Positions 17,059-27,595 are shown, numbered from the stretch's first letter. The stretch: 64,000 bases of DNA from Actinacidiphila acidipaludis (GCF_019890725.1 NZ_JAINZZ010000002.1:124001-188000); one strand, 5' to 3'. Notes: a model not told the origin generated them from the letters alone. A program made the numbers and translations.

Positions 17059-19767
17059 TCAGAGGCCGTACCGCTCGGCGGCCTTCCTGACCGTCTCCGG
17101 CTTGACGTCGCCGCGCCGCGCCAGTGCGCCGAGCGCCTGCACGACGACCGACTGCGGATCCACGCCGAAGTGGCGGCGCGCCGCCTCGCGGGTGTCGGAC
17201 AGACCGAACCCGTCGGTGCCCACCGACGTCCAGTCCTGCTCCACCCACTGGGCTATCTGGTCCGGGACCGCCCGCATCCAGTCGCTGACCGCGACCACCG
17301 GGCCGGGCGCCCCGGCGAGCGCGCGGGTCACGTACGGCACCCGGTCCTCGCCGCGCATCCGCGCCGCGTCGCACTCCAGCGCGTCACGCCGCAGCTCCGT
17401 CCAGGACGGCGCGGACCACACGTCGGCGGCCACACCCCAGTCCTCGGCCAGTAGCCGCTGGGCGTCCAGCGCCCAGTGGACGGCGGTGCCGGAGGCGAGC
17501 AGCTGCAGCCGCGGGGCGTCCTCGGGGGTGCTCACCGCGCCGGCCGCCGGCCGGTAGCGGTAGAGGCCCTTGACGATGCCCTCCGCCACGCCCTCGGGCA
17601 TGGCCGGCTGGACCTTCGGCTCGTTGTAGACCGTCAGGTAGTAGAAGACGTTCTGGTCCTCGCCCTCCCGCTCCGGTCCGTACATCCGCCGCAGGCCCTC
17701 GCGGACGATCACCGCGACCTCGTACGCGAACGCCGGGTCGTAGGAGATCGCCGCCGGGTTGGTCGAGGCGATCAGGTGCGAGTGGCCGTCGGCGTGCTGC
17801 AGGCCCTCACCGGTCATCGTGGTGCGGCCGGCGGTCGCGCCGATCACGAAGCCGCGGCCGAGCTGGTCGGCGAGCGCCCAGAACTGGTCGGCCGTCCGCT
17901 GCCAGCCGAACATCGAGTAGAAGATGTAGAACGGGATCATCGGCTCGCCGTGCGTGGCGTACGACGTGGCCGCGGCCGTGAAGTCGGCGAGCGAACCGGC
18001 CTCGGTGATCCCCTCGTTGAGGATCTGGCCGTCCTTCGCCTCCTTGTAGTACAGGAGCTGGTCGCGGTCGACCGGGTCGTACGTCTGGCCCTTGGGGGAG
18101 TACAGGCCCGCGGACGGGAACAGCGACTCCATGCCGAAGGTGCGGGCCTCGTCGGGCACGACGGGGACCCAGCGGCGGCCGGTCTCCTTCTCCCGCATGA
18201 GGTCCTTGACCAGCCGGACGAACGCCATGGTGGTGGCGATCTCCTGGGTGCCCGAGCCCTTCTCCAGCGCGGTGAACGCCTTGTCGGCGGGCATCGGCAG
18301 CGGGGTCGGGACGACGCTGCGGGCCGGGGCCGGGCCGCCGAGCGCGGCACGCCGCTCCCGCAGGTACCGGATCTCGGGGGAGTTCTCGCCGGGGTGCCAG
18401 TACGGGACGAGGTCGGCGTCCAGCGCGCTGTCCGGGATGGGGAGCTCCAGCAGGTCGCGCATCGTGCGGAACTGCGCGGCCGTGAGCTTCTTCATCTGGT
18501 GGTTGGCGTTGCGCGACTCGAAGCCGGCGCCGAGCGTGTAGCCCTTCACCGTCTGGGCGAGGATCACCGTCGGGGCGCCCTTGTGTTCCAGCGCGGCGCG
18601 GTAGGCGGCGTACACCTTGCGCGGCTCGTGGCCGGCGCGCGAGGTCTGGAACAGCTCCAGCAGCTTGGCGTCGGACAGCCCGGCCGCGATCGTGCGCAGC
18701 GCGGGGTCGGCGCCGAAGAAGTGGTCGCGGATGTAGGCCGCGTCCCGGGTGGCGTAGGTCTGGAACTGCGCGTCCGGGGTCTGCCGCAGCCGGCCGAGCA
18801 GCGCGCCCTCGGTGTCCTGGGCGAACAGCTCGTCCCAGGCGACGCCCCACAGGGACTTGACGACGTTCCAGCCCGCTGCGCGGAACTGGGCCTCCAGCTC
18901 CTGCACGATCTTGAAGTTCGGGCGGACCGGACCGTCGAGCCGCTGCAGGTTGCAGTTGATCACGAAGGTCAGGTTGTCCAGGCCCTCGCGGCCGGCCAGC
19001 GCCAGTGCCGCGGTCGACTCGGGCTCGTCCATCTCGCCGTCGCCCAGGAACGCCCACACGTGGGAGTCCGAGGTGTCCTTGATCCCGCGGTGCTCCAGGT
19101 AGCGGTTGAAGCGCGCCTGGTAGATCGCGGACAGCGGGCCCAGGCCCATGGACACGGTGGGGAACTCCCACAGCCACGGCAGGCGCCGCGGGTGCGGGTA
19201 GGACGGCAGGCCGTCGCCGCCCGCCTCCTGGCGGAAGCGGTCGAGCTGCGCCTCGCTGAGCCGTCCGTCGAGGAAGGCCCGGGCGTAGATGCCGGGGGAG
19301 GCGTGGCCCTGGATGTAGAGCTGGTCGCCGGAGCCGGCGCCCTCCTTCCCGTGGAAGAAGTGCTGGAAGCCGGTCTCGTAGAGCCAGGCCGCCGACGCGA
19401 AGGTGGCGATGTGGCCGCCGAGGCCCTGGCGGCTGCCGCGGGTCACCATCGCCGCGGCGTTCCACCGGTTCCAGGCGGTGATCCGGGCCTCCAGCGCCTC
19501 GTCGCCCGGGTACGCGGGCTCGGCGGAGGTCGGGATCGTGTTGAGGTATTCGGTCTCGAGCAGCGACGGCAGCGCGACGCCGCCGGAGACCGTGCCCGCG
19601 GCGCTCGCGTGCTCGAGGGTCCGTCGCATCAGGTACGCGGCCCGGTGGGGGCCCGCGGCCTTGGTGACGGCGTCCAGGGACGCCCGCCACTCCGCGGTTT
19701 CCTCGGAGTCGCGGTCGGGGATCTGGTCGAGCTGGCTCGGCCGTGGCAGTCGTACGGCGTCGGGCAT
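17059..19767 (-). CDS. aceE: Pyruvate dehydrogenase E1 component, homodimeric type
   Basis: Thiamine-diphosphate enzyme that decarboxylates pyruvate and acetylates lipoyl groups. 902 residues, close to the usual ~890 of AceE. The ThDP/Mg motif [10 protein letters not shown] is seen around residue 230, with [14 protein letters not shown] after it, and [19 protein letters not shown] near the catalytic loop. The ATG at 19767 has GGAAGGCGG upstream; the in-frame extension to 19923 runs through the promoter and is rejected. A GntR regulator gene lies just upstream in the same direction, followed by E2 and lpd further upstream, so the whole 2-oxoacid dehydrogenase set is clustered. Confidence 0.97.
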   Translation of the reverse strand: MPDAVRLPRPSQLDQIPDRDSEETAEWRASLDAVTKAAGPHRAAYLMRRTLEHASAAGTVSGGVALPSLLETEYLNTIPTSAEPAYPGDEALEARITAWNRWNAAAMVTRGSRQGLGGHIATFASAAWLYETGFQHFFHGKEGAGSGDQLYIQGHASPGIYARAFLDGRLSEAQLDRFRQEAGGDGLPSYPHPRRLPWLWEFPTVSMGLGPLSAIYQARFNRYLEHRGIKDTSDSHVWAFLGDGEMDEPESTAALALAGREGLDNLTFVINCNLQRLDGPVRPNFKIVQELEAQFRAAGWNVVKSLWGVAWDELFAQDTEGALLGRLRQTPDAQFQTYATRDAAYIRDHFFGADPALRTIAAGLSDAKLLELFQTSRAGHEPRKVYAAYRAALEHKGAPTVILAQTVKGYTLGAGFESRNANHQMKKLTAAQFRTMRDLLELPIPDSALDADLVPYWHPGENSPEIRYLRERRAALGGPAPARSVVPTPLPMPADKAFTALEKGSGTQEIATTMAFVRLVKDLMREKETGRRWVPVVPDEARTFGMESLFPSAGLYSPKGQTYDPVDRDQLLYYKEAKDGQILNEGITEAGSLADFTAAATSYATHGEPMIPFYIFYSMFGWQRTADQFWALADQLGRGFVIGATAGRTTMTGEGLQHADGHSHLIASTNPAAISYDPAFAYEVAVIVREGLRRMYGPEREGEDQNVFYYLTVYNEPKVQPAMPEGVAEGIVKGLYRYRPAAGAVSTPEDAPRLQLLASGTAVHWALDAQRLLAEDWGVAADVWSAPSWTELRRDALECDAARMRGEDRVPYVTRALAGAPGPVVAVSDWMRAVPDQIAQWVEQDWTSVGTDGFGLSDTREAARRHFGVDPQSVVVQALGALARRGDVKPETVRKAAERYGL

Positions 19768-19840
19768 GGGTGGCCGCCTTCCGAACGGAGGGAGGGGTGG
19801 GAGTGCTTGTCGGCACGACAGGTGTGCTCCCTGATCTGGA

Positions 19841-19869
19841 CGATAACTCCGCGATCGATGATCGATCAA
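19841..19869 (-). promoter_or_regulatory. Predicted aceE promoter with tandem GATCGAT operator-like repeat
   Basis: On the minus strand, TTGATC and TTATCG are separated by 17 bases, a plausible housekeeping promoter about 75-100 bases before aceE. The spacer overlaps GATCGAT repeated twice head-to-tail (19853-19866), which also forms the palindrome TGATCGATCA (19859-19868). Placed this way a repressor would block RNA polymerase. The adjacent GntR protein is the natural candidate, by inference only. Confidence 0.5.
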
Positions 19870-19973
19870 TGCTTCTCGGCCTGGAAAAGAAAAGTCGGCA
19901 CGGGGTGTCAGCCTTACGGGCACGCGGTGTCAGTCAGTCGCGGCCTTCGAAACAGCGGAGCGTCAGCTCACGG

Positions 19974-20615
19974 TCACACCTGAGGAGCGCAGCTCAGCAC
20001 ATGTGCCTTGACGATCGCGCAGATCGCCGGGTCGCGGCGGACGAAGGCGTCCACGATCTCCTGGTGCTCGTCGGCGTAGGCCCGCGGGGCCGGGCTCAGC
20101 CAGCGGATGGACAGCGTCGTCCACACCTCGATACCCAGCGCCTGCCAGGCGTGCGTCAGCACGGCGTTGCCCGCCGCGCGCACCAGCTCCTCGTGGAAGG
20201 CCACGGTGTGCCGCGCCTGGGACTCGCCGTCCAGCACGGCGTCGGCCTCCCGCAGTGCGGCGACCTCCCGCTCCAGCGCCGAGGGGTCGGTCGCCAGCCG
20301 CTCGGCCGCCAGCTCCGCCGCGACCTGCTCCAGGCCGGCCCGCACCGGGTAGCCCTCCTTGAGGTCGGCGGCGGTCAGGCTGCGCACCCGCACGCCCTTG
20401 TTCGGCGCCGACTCGATCAGCCGCAGGCTCTCCAGCTCGCGCAGCGCCTCGCGCACCGGCGTCTGGCTGACCTGCAGCTCCGCCGCGATGCGCCGCTCCA
20501 CGATGCGCTCGCCCGGCTTCCACCGCCCGCTGACGATCCCTTCGAGGATGTGCTCGCGGATCTGCTCGCGCAGGCTGTGCACGACCAGGTTGGGGGTGGC
20601 GGCAGAGGCCATCAC
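19974..20615 (-). CDS. GntR/FadR-family transcriptional regulator
   Basis: 213 residues. The N-terminal winged HTH (about residues 9-75) has LREQIREHILEGIVSGRWKP, then VSQTPVREALRELESLRLIE, classic GntR. The C-terminal FCD-type all-helical ligand domain has FHEELVRAAGN. The start is GTG 20615 or the adjacent ATG 20612; GAAGGAG 6 and 9 bases upstream serves either. It lies between E2 and aceE in the same direction and so probably controls pyruvate dehydrogenase expression, with a small organic acid as effector (inference). Confidence 0.92.
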   Translation of the reverse strand: MMASAATPNLVVHSLREQIREHILEGIVSGRWKPGERIVERRIAAELQVSQTPVREALRELESLRLIESAPNKGVRVRSLTAADLKEGYPVRAGLEQVAAELAAERLATDPSALEREVAALREADAVLDGESQARHTVAFHEELVRAAGNAVLTHAWQALGIEVWTTLSIRWLSPAPRAYADEHQEIVDAFVRRDPAICAIVKAHVLSCAPQV

Positions 20616-20690
20616 GATGCACTCCTTCACGCTGTGCGTGACATAGACGATACGGCCTGTCGGCAGGGGCGGCGCCGCCGCGACGACGAC

Positions 20691-20724
20691 GGTGCCCCCG
20701 CCCCGGGCACGGGACGGGGGCACC
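20691..20724 (-). terminator. Hairpin downstream of the E2 gene
   Basis: A 10-bp stem (20691-20700 with 20715-20724) 18 bases past the E2 stop codon. It probably separates lpd-E2 transcripts from the GntR-aceE unit. Confidence 0.65.
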
Positions 20725-20741
20725 AGGGCCGTGAAGGGGGA

Positions 20742-22556
20742 CTACAGGCCGAGCTCGACCTCGAACTCGCCCGCCTCCAGGATCTCCTTGACCGCGGTCA
20801 GGTAGCGGGCCGCGTCGGCACCGTCCACCAGCCGGTGGTCGTAGGACAGCGACAGGTACGTCATGTCCCGGACGCCGATGACCGTGCCCTCGGCGGTCTC
20901 CACGACCACCGGGCGCTTGACGGTCGCGCCGATCCCCAGGATCGCGGCCTGGTTCGGCGGGACGATCACCGTGTCGAACAGCGCACCGCGCGAACCGGTG
21001 TTGCTGATGGTGAAGGTCGCGCCCGCCAGGTCGTCCGGGGTGATCTTGTTGGACCGGACGTTGCCCGCCAGCTCGGCGGTCTTCTTGGCGATACCGGCGA
21101 TGTTCAGGTCGCCGGCGCCCTTGATGACCGGGGTCATCAGGCCCTTCTCGGAGTCCACCGCGATCCCGATGTTCTCGGAGTCGAAGTAGGTGATCGTGCC
21201 CTCGTCCTCGTTGATGCGGGCGTTGATCACCGGGTGGGCCTTGAGCGCCTGGGCCGCCGCCTTGACGAAGAACGGCATCGGCGACAGCTTGACGCCCTCG
21301 CGGGCCAGGAAGGACTCCTTGGCCTGGCCGCGCAGCCGCATGATGCGGGTGACGTCCACCTCGACGACGCTGGTGAGCTGGGCCTGCGAGTGCAGGGCCT
21401 TCATCATGTTGTCGCCGATGACCTTGCGCATCCGGGTCATCTTGACGGTCTGACCGCGCAGCGGGGACACCGCGGGCGCCGCCTTCGGAGCGGCGGCGGC
21501 CGGAGCGGCCTGCGCCGGGGCGGCGGCCTTGGCGGCCTCCGCGGCGGCGAGCACGTCCTGCTTGCGGATCCGCCCGCCGACGCCGGTGCCGCGCACCGAG
21601 GACAGGTTCACGCCGTTCTCGGCGGCGAGCTTGCGGACCAGCGGGGTGACGTACGCGCCCTCGTCGACCGCGGCGGTGGCCGCGGGCGCCGGAGCGGCCG
21701 GGGCGGCAGCCGGAGCCGGAGCCGGAGCCGCCGGGGCCGGAGCGGCGGGCTGCGCCGGGGCGGGCGCGGGCGCCGGGGCCGGGGCGGCAGCGGGAGCCGG
21801 GGCGGCCGGGGCCGGTGTGGGAGCCGGGGCCGCAGCGGCCGGGGCGGGCGCCGGCGCAGCCGGCGCAGCCGGGGCGGCGGCCGGGGCCGGGGCGGCGGCG
21901 GGAGCGGCACCGGCGGCGCCGACGACGGCCAGCCGGGCGCCGACCTCGGCCGTCTCGTCCTCCTGGACCAGGATCTCCAGCAGGGTGCCGGCGACCGGCG
22001 ACGGGATCTCGGTGTCGACCTTGTCGGTGGACACCTCCAGCAGCGGCTCGTCGGCCTCGACCGACTCGCCGACCGCCTTCAGCCAGCGGGTGACGGTGCC
22101 CTCGGTGACGGACTCGCCGAGCGCGGGCAGCACGACGTCGGTGCCCTGGGCGCCGCTCGCGCCGGCCGTGGCCTCGGCGGTCGGAGCCGGGGCGGGGGCC
22201 GCGGCCTCGGTGGAGGGAGCGGCCGGGGCCGCCGGGGCGGGCTGCGCCGGGGCGGCGGGCTGGGCCGGCGCGGGCTGCTCGGCCGCGGCGGGGGCCGGGG
22301 CGGCGGCGGGCGCGCCGCTGCCGTCGTCGATGACGGCCAGCTCGGCGCCGACCTCGACCGTCTCGTCCTCGGCGACCTTGATGGAGGCCAGCACGCCGGA
22401 GGCGGGGGAGGGGATCTCGGTGTCGACCTTGTCGGTCGAGACCTCGAGCAGCGGCTCGTCGGCCTCGACGTGCTCACCCTCGGCCTTCAGCCAGCGGGTG
22501 ACGGTGCCCTCGGTCACGCTCTCGCCGAGCGCCGGGAGGGTTACGGAAACCGCCAT
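20742..22556 (-). CDS. sucB: Dihydrolipoamide acyltransferase (E2) with two lipoyl domains
   Basis: 604 residues. Two lipoyl domains (about 1-77 and 133-210), each with [12 protein letters not shown] carrying the lysine that is lipoylated; the two are near-copies, also at the DNA level. Long Ala/Pro linkers follow (about 80-130 and 212-300). A peripheral-subunit-binding domain begins at [20 protein letters not shown]. The catalytic acyltransferase domain ends with [18 protein letters not shown], which holds the His of the DHRxxDG motif. The family name sucB (2-oxoglutarate) is customary in Streptomyces, but adjacency to aceE suggests it serves pyruvate dehydrogenase, or a mixed complex as described in actinobacteria. 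Upstream of it, lpd is 51 bases away in the same direction. LipB and LipA, also encoded in this window, modify it. Confidence 0.95.
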   Translation of the reverse strand: MAVSVTLPALGESVTEGTVTRWLKAEGEHVEADEPLLEVSTDKVDTEIPSPASGVLASIKVAEDETVEVGAELAVIDDGSGAPAAAPAPAAAEQPAPAQPAAPAQPAPAAPAAPSTEAAAPAPAPTAEATAGASGAQGTDVVLPALGESVTEGTVTRWLKAVGESVEADEPLLEVSTDKVDTEIPSPVAGTLLEILVQEDETAEVGARLAVVGAAGAAPAAAPAPAAAPAAPAAPAPAPAAAAPAPTPAPAAPAPAAAPAPAPAPAPAQPAAPAPAAPAPAPAAAPAAPAPAATAAVDEGAYVTPLVRKLAAENGVNLSSVRGTGVGGRIRKQDVLAAAEAAKAAAPAQAAPAAAAPKAAPAVSPLRGQTVKMTRMRKVIGDNMMKALHSQAQLTSVVEVDVTRIMRLRGQAKESFLAREGVKLSPMPFFVKAAAQALKAHPVINARINEDEGTITYFDSENIGIAVDSEKGLMTPVIKGAGDLNIAGIAKKTAELAGNVRSNKITPDDLAGATFTISNTGSRGALFDTVIVPPNQAAILGIGATVKRPVVVETAEGTVIGVRDMTYLSLSYDHRLVDGADAARYLTAVKEILEAGEFEVELGL

Positions 22557-22607
22557 GGTTGCGGTTGCTCCTAACGGATCTGTGCGGATGGGGTGGCGTG
22601 CGGAGGG

Positions 22608-23996
22608 TCAGTCGTGCGAGTGCAGCGGCTTGCCCGCGAGCGCGAGGTGGGCCTCGCCGAGGGCCTCGCTCTGCGTCGGGTGGGCGTGGATGAGCTGCGC
22701 CACCTCGGCGGGCAGCGCCTCCCAGTTGTAGATCAGCTGAGCCTCGCCGACCTGCTCACCCATCCGGTCGCCGACCATGTGGACACCCACGACGGCCCCG
22801 TCACGCACCTGGACGAGCTTGACCTCGCCCGAAGTCTTGAGGATCTTGCTCCGGCCGTTGCCGGCCAGGTTGTACTTCAGGGTGACGACCTTGTCCGCGC
22901 CGTACACCTCCTTGGCCTTGGCCTCGGTGATGCCGACGGAGGCGACCTCGGGGTGGCAGTACGTCACCCGCGGCACGCCGTCGTAGTCGATCGGCACGGT
23001 CTTCAGACCCGCCAGGCGCTCCGCGACCAGGATGCCCTCGGCGAAGCCGACGTGCGCGAGCTGGAGCGTGGGCACCAGGTCGCCGACGGCCGAGATGGTC
23101 GGCACGTTGGTGCGCATGTACTCGTCGACCAGGACGTAGCCGCGGTCGATCGCGACGCCCTGCTCCTCGTAGCCGAGGTTCTGCGAGACCGGGCCGCGGC
23201 CGATCGCGACCAGCAGCACCTCGCCCTCGAAGGTCTTGCCGTCGGCCAGCGTCACCTTGACGCCGTCGGCGGTGTACTCGGCGCTCTGGAAGAAGGTGCC
23301 CAGGTTGAACTTGATGCCCCGCTTGCGGAACGCGCGCTCCAGCAGCTTGGAGCTGTTCTCGTCCTCCACCGGAACCAGGTGGGGCAGGCCCTCGACGATC
23401 GTCACGTCGGTGCCGAAGGACTTCCACGCCGAAGCGAACTCGACGCCGATGACGCCGCCGCCCAGGATGATCGCGGACTTGGGCACGCGGTCCAGGACCA
23501 GCGCGTGGTCCGAGGAGATGATCCGGTTGCCGTCGATCGTCAGACCCGGCAGCGAGCGCGGCACCGAGCCGGTCGCCAGCAGCACGTGCCGGCCCTCGAT
23601 CCGCTGGCCGTTCACGTCCACCGAGGTCGGGGAGGACAGCCGGCCCTCGCCCTCGATGTAGGTCACCTTCCGCGAGGCGACCAGGCCCTGCAGGCCCTTG
23701 TAGAGGCCCGAGATCACGTCGTCCTTGTACTTCAGGACGGCCGCGATGTCGATGCCCTCGAAGGTGGCCTTCACGCCGAACTGCTCGCTCTCGCGAGCCT
23801 GGTCGGCGATCTCGCCGGCGTGCAGCAGCGCCTTGGTGGGAATGCATCCCTGGTGCAGACAGGTGCCCCCGAGCTTGTTCTTCTCGATCAGGGCGACGTC
23901 CAGTCCCAGCTGCGCGGCACGCAGAGCGGCAGCGTAGCCGCCGCTGCCACCGCCGAGGATCACTAGGTCGAAAACAGTGCTGGCGTCGTTCGCCAC
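22608..23996 (-). CDS. lpdA: Dihydrolipoyl dehydrogenase (E3)
   Basis: Reoxidises dihydrolipoamide with NAD+ through FAD and a redox disulfide. 462 residues from GTG 23996 (VANDASTVFDLVIL), with GGAGG upstream; the in-frame extension to 24134 is rejected. FAD fold GGGSGGYAAALRAAQLG. The active-site disulfide lies in GGTCLHQGCIPTKALLH. The NAD-binding motif is GGGVIGVEFA, and the C-terminal HAHPTQSEALGEA has the catalytic His-Glu. It is the first gene of the lpd-E2 unit. Confidence 0.97.
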   Translation of the reverse strand: MANDASTVFDLVILGGGSGGYAAALRAAQLGLDVALIEKNKLGGTCLHQGCIPTKALLHAGEIADQARESEQFGVKATFEGIDIAAVLKYKDDVISGLYKGLQGLVASRKVTYIEGEGRLSSPTSVDVNGQRIEGRHVLLATGSVPRSLPGLTIDGNRIISSDHALVLDRVPKSAIILGGGVIGVEFASAWKSFGTDVTIVEGLPHLVPVEDENSSKLLERAFRKRGIKFNLGTFFQSAEYTADGVKVTLADGKTFEGEVLLVAIGRGPVSQNLGYEEQGVAIDRGYVLVDEYMRTNVPTISAVGDLVPTLQLAHVGFAEGILVAERLAGLKTVPIDYDGVPRVTYCHPEVASVGITEAKAKEVYGADKVVTLKYNLAGNGRSKILKTSGEVKLVQVRDGAVVGVHMVGDRMGEQVGEAQLIYNWEALPAEVAQLIHAHPTQSEALGEAHLALAGKPLHSHD

Positions 23997-24160
23997 GTCA
24001 CGTCCTCCATGCATGGGTACGCCGGAGCCGGTCCACCATGACCGGGCGGCGGCTTGGTTCGGCCGCTTTGTCTCAAAGGGGGCCCTGTCGTGCCGAGACA
24101 ACATCTTCGCACTTCTCGGCGGCAGACGGGTCACCGGGCCGGGCGGAGACCCATACGACG

Positions 24161-24188
24161 CGGCCCCGGAGCGTCGCGTCCGGGGCCG
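24161..24188 (-). terminator. Hairpin terminator downstream of pepA
   Basis: Perfect 10-bp stem (24161-24170 with 24179-24188) and an 8-base loop, 22 bases past the pepA stop. Confidence 0.75.
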
Positions 24189-24209
24189 TACGTGAGGGAA
24201 GTCACCCGA

Positions 24210-25724
24210 TCAGAGGAGATCGCCCTCGGCGGTCCTGCGGGCCAGACCCACCAGCGTGCGCACCGCGCTGCCCGTGCCGCCCTTGGGCGTGTAACCGAAC
24301 GGGCCGCCCTCGTTGAAGGCCGGACCGGCGATGTCCAGGTGCGCCCAGGTGATGCCCTCGCCCACGAACTCCTTCAGGAACAGGCCGGCGATCAGGCCGC
24401 CGCCCGGCCGCACACCCATGTTCGCGATGTCCGCGGTGGGGGAGTCGAAGGTCTTGCGGAGCTGCTTGGGCAGCGGCATCGGCCATGAGTCCTCGCCCTG
24501 CGCCAGCGCGGTGGCGTGCACGGCGGTACGGAAGTCGTCGTCGTTCGCCATGATGCCGAAGCGGCCGTCGCCCAGCGCCAGCACCATCGCGCCGGTCAGC
24601 GTCGCCACGTCCACGATCGCGTCCGGGGACTCCTCGGAGGCGCGGGCGAGCGCGTCGGCCAGCACCAGGCGGCCCTCGGCGTCGGTGTTCAGCACCTCGA
24701 CGGTCTTGCCGCTGTACATCCGCAGCACGTCGCCGGGGCGGGTGGCGTTGCCGCCGGGCATGTTCTCGGCCAGCGCCAGCCAGCCGGTGACGTTGACGGC
24801 CAGGCCGAGCTTGGCGGCGGCCACGACGGCGCCGAACACCGCGGCGGCGCCGCTCATGTCGCACTTCATCGTCTCGTTGTGGCCGGCCGGCTTCAGCGAG
24901 ATGCCGCCCGAGTCGTAGGTGATGCCCTTGCCGACGAAGGCGAGAGTGCGGGTGGCCTTGGGGTGCTTGTAGGCCACGCGCACCAGACGCGGCGGGGTCG
25001 CCGAGCCGCGGCCGACGCCCAGGATGCCGCCGTAGCCGCCCTTGGCCAGCGCCTTCTCGTCCAGCACCTCGACCTTCAGGCCGAACTCCTTGCCGGCCGC
25101 CTGCACCTGGGCGGCGAACGCCTTCGGGTCCAGGTCGTTGGAGGGCATGTTCACCAGGTCGCGCGCGCGGTTGACCTCCTCGGCCACCGCGACGGCCCGC
25201 TCGGCGGCGGCCTTGTGCTCCTTGTCGCGCGGCTTCGCGCCGACGACCGCGACCTCGCCCAGCGAGCCCTTGCCGGCGCTGCCGTTCTGCGACTGGTAGG
25301 CGGTGAAGGAGTAGGCGCCCAGCAGCGCGCCGACGGCGATCGCCTCGATGTCCGCGGCGCCGGCGATCGGCAGCGCGAAGGCCGCCTTCTTCGAGCCGGC
25401 CAGGGCGCGGCCCGCGACGCCCGCGGCCTTGCGCAGCGCCTCGGGGTCGTAGCCTTCGCCGTCCTCGGGTGCGTCTCCCAGGCCCACCGCGAGCACGACC
25501 GCGGCCTTCACGCCGGCCGGGGCGGGCAGCTTGGTCGCCTCGCCCTCGGCGCCGGACGCCCCCAGGGTCTCCAGGGTGGCGGTCAGCCTGCCGTCGAAGG
25601 CGGCGTCCACGGCTTCCGCTCCCGGGGCGAGCCGCGGGCCCTTGGGCCCCTTGGCCAGGCCCACGACGACGGCGTCCGCCCGCAACGCTGCGGCGGAGGA
25701 GGTACTGAGAGTCAGAGCAGTCAC
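24210..25724 (-). CDS. pepA: Leucyl aminopeptidase (M17)
   Basis: Cytosolic two-metal enzyme that releases N-terminal residues from peptides; 504 residues. The N-terminal domain is Ala-rich; the C-terminal catalytic domain shows VGKGITYDSGGISLKP and the M17 signature NTDAEGRLVLADAL, with metal-binding Asp/Glu. The C-terminus has HLDIAGPAFNEGGPFGYTPKG, as in family members. The start is GTG 25724 with a weak AGGAC upstream. It is the gene upstream of lpd, but a terminator and 213 bases separate them. Confidence 0.96.
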   Translation of the reverse strand: MTALTLSTSSAAALRADAVVVGLAKGPKGPRLAPGAEAVDAAFDGRLTATLETLGASGAEGEATKLPAPAGVKAAVVLAVGLGDAPEDGEGYDPEALRKAAGVAGRALAGSKKAAFALPIAGAADIEAIAVGALLGAYSFTAYQSQNGSAGKGSLGEVAVVGAKPRDKEHKAAAERAVAVAEEVNRARDLVNMPSNDLDPKAFAAQVQAAGKEFGLKVEVLDEKALAKGGYGGILGVGRGSATPPRLVRVAYKHPKATRTLAFVGKGITYDSGGISLKPAGHNETMKCDMSGAAAVFGAVVAAAKLGLAVNVTGWLALAENMPGGNATRPGDVLRMYSGKTVEVLNTDAEGRLVLADALARASEESPDAIVDVATLTGAMVLALGDGRFGIMANDDDFRTAVHATALAQGEDSWPMPLPKQLRKTFDSPTADIANMGVRPGGGLIAGLFLKEFVGEGITWAHLDIAGPAFNEGGPFGYTPKGGTGSAVRTLVGLARRTAEGDLL

Positions 25725-25986
25725 GGTGGGTGAGGTCCTATTCGGTTGAGGTCCTGTGAGGGGCCGGCGGGTGGCCCGGCCGGGGCTCCCGCATCGTATT
25801 CCGCCACATCAGCGGGGCGGTGCGACAGCGGGGAACCCTCCGACTGTACGCCCGGCTCCTGTCCCCGGTACGACGGTCCCGCCGCTCCCCGCCTCCCCCC
25901 TTTCCCGCCGCCCACTCACCGTCCGCACACGGTCACCTGCCGTGCGGTACCCCTGCCGGGAGCGGTGCACGGTCGGGGGCGAACCC

Positions 25987-26769
25987 TCAGCGGAGGGCGA
26001 GGACGAGGAGGGCGGAGATCGTGGAGATCTCGCACAGGGCCCCGAAGACGTCACCGGTGACCCCACCGAACCGCCCGCGGCACCGCCGCAACACCGCCTC
26101 CGAGGCGCCCACCGCCCCCACCGCAGCCACGCAGAACCGCACCGCGCTCAGCCCGCCGAACGCAGCGCCCGCCGCACAGGCGGCCAGTACCGCCCCGGCG
26201 ACCACCGCCAGGGCCGCCCCTCTCGGCACCACTCCGGCGACCGCCGCGCCCAGCCCGCCCGGCCTGGCCGCCGGCACACCCGCCCGGCACGCCAGCGTCA
26301 TCGCCACCCGCCCGCCCGCCGCGGCCACCACCGCCGCCGTACCGCCGTACACCCAGCCGTGCCCGTAGCACGCGGCCAGCGCGGCGGTCTGCCCGAGCAG
26401 CGTCAGCACCAGCACGACGACCCCGAACGGCCCGATGTCCGACTGCTTCATGATGCGCAGTGCCTCGTCGGCCGGCTTGCCGCTGCCGAGCCCGTCGGCG
26501 GTGTCGGCGAGACCGTCCAGGTGCAGCCCCCGGGTGAGCGCCGCGGGTACCGCGACGGCGCCGGCCGCGGCCAGCAGCGGGGTGGCGCCCAGGGCGGTGA
26601 GGACGCCGCCGGCCACCGCCGCCGCCAGGCCCACCACGAGGCCCGCGAGCGGCGCCGCCAGCATCCCGCCCCGGGCCGCCGCCCGGTCCCAGCGCGTCAC
26701 CCGCACCGGCAGGACCGTGAGCGTGCCGAAGGCGAAACGGAGTGCGTCGAGGGAAGCCGGCCTGGTCAC
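25987..26769 (-). CDS. cobS: Adenosylcobinamide-GDP ribazoletransferase (cobalamin synthase)
   Basis: Joins adenosylcobinamide-GDP and alpha-ribazole, the last assembly step of B12; an integral membrane enzyme. 260 residues, very hydrophobic, with about six helices. The family signature GLHLDGLADTADGLGS, with acidic residues, is present at about 90-105. GTG start at 26769. Two other lower-ligand genes, cobT and cobU, lie 3-5 kb away in the same direction, separated by the MprF-like pair, so this is a loose cobalamin cluster. Confidence 0.95.
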   Translation of the reverse strand: MTRPASLDALRFAFGTLTVLPVRVTRWDRAAARGGMLAAPLAGLVVGLAAAVAGGVLTALGATPLLAAAGAVAVPAALTRGLHLDGLADTADGLGSGKPADEALRIMKQSDIGPFGVVVLVLTLLGQTAALAACYGHGWVYGGTAAVVAAAGGRVAMTLACRAGVPAARPGGLGAAVAGVVPRGAALAVVAGAVLAACAAGAAFGGLSAVRFCVAAVGAVGASEAVLRRCRGRFGGVTGDVFGALCEISTISALLVLALR

Positions 26770-26872
26770 CGCGCGAGGCTACCGCGCGCCCGAGGACCCT
26801 CCGCACGGGTGGGCTTGCCCCGTCCGCCCTGCCGAACCGGGCCGAACCGGGCCGGGCACGCGGCGCGGAACG

Positions 26873-27595
26873 CTACCGGCGGACCCTCAGGGACCCGTGG
26901 TGCCGTGCGCGGAGCCGGGACTCCGCGGCGGCCAGCGTCAGCACCGCGGCCACGCCGGCCAGGTGCTCGTAGCCCGCGAGGTTCGTCACCCAGACGACCT
27001 CGACGATCATCGCGACGGCGATCGCCGTGGCCGTGCACCAGGCGCGATAGCGGCACGCCGCGTACACGCCGAGGGCCACCACGGCGGCGGACGGGCCGGT
27101 GTCCCGGACGTCCAGGGCCTGCGGCGCGAGGCCCAGCAGCACTCCGGGGCCGGCCCACACCGACCAGCGGGCGAAACACGTGCCGGCCAGCGTCGCGAGC
27201 AGCGCGACGCCCAGGGTGCGGCGCGCGCCCAGCGTCGTCTCGGCGATCCCGAACACCACGACCACCTGCACGACCAGCCCCCAGATGGGCAGCGAGGGGT
27301 CCGGCACGAACAGCGACAGCGGCGTCCGCAGCAGGGCCAGCCACCACGGCAGCGTGGCGTAGACGCCGCCGAGCCGTTCGACCCAGTCGCTGACGCCGTC
27401 GGAGTGCTGCACGAGCTGGAGGAACAGGATGCCCGCGCACGAGACCAGGGTCAGCGGGACCGCCCGCGGCCCGGAGCCGCGCAGCCGCCGCCACACGTCG
27501 GGGAAGACCGTCCCCCACTCGGCGACGGCCAGCCGCCGCAGCCGCCCGGCCGCCGCCGGCGCGGACACCGTCCCCGCGGGTGCCGCCTCACGCAC
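26873..27595 (-). CDS. Rhomboid-like integral membrane protein
   Basis: About 240 residues and about six membrane segments (for example VPLTLVSCAGILFLQLV, WGLVVQVVVVFGIAETT, VVALGVYAACRYRAW). It matches the actinobacterial rhomboid-like group. I do not see the GxSG catalytic serine motif of active rhomboid proteases, so it is probably not a protease. GTG 27595 overlaps the stop codon region of the preceding DUF2156 gene by 8 bases, indicating translational coupling. A later GTG at 27574 is possible. It probably works with the DUF2156 protein in the membrane. Confidence 0.75.
   Translation of the reverse strand: MREAAPAGTVSAPAAAGRLRRLAVAEWGTVFPDVWRRLRGSGPRAVPLTLVSCAGILFLQLVQHSDGVSDWVERLGGVYATLPWWLALLRTPLSLFVPDPSLPIWGLVVQVVVVFGIAETTLGARRTLGVALLATLAGTCFARWSVWAGPGVLLGLAPQALDVRDTGPSAAVVALGVYAACRYRAWCTATAIAVAMIVEVVWVTNLAGYEHLAGVAAVLTLAAAESRLRARHHGSLRVRR

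Noticed and set aside
26873-27595. Active rhomboid protease
   Set aside because: No GxSG motif was seen, in contrast to the protein at 59710-60489.
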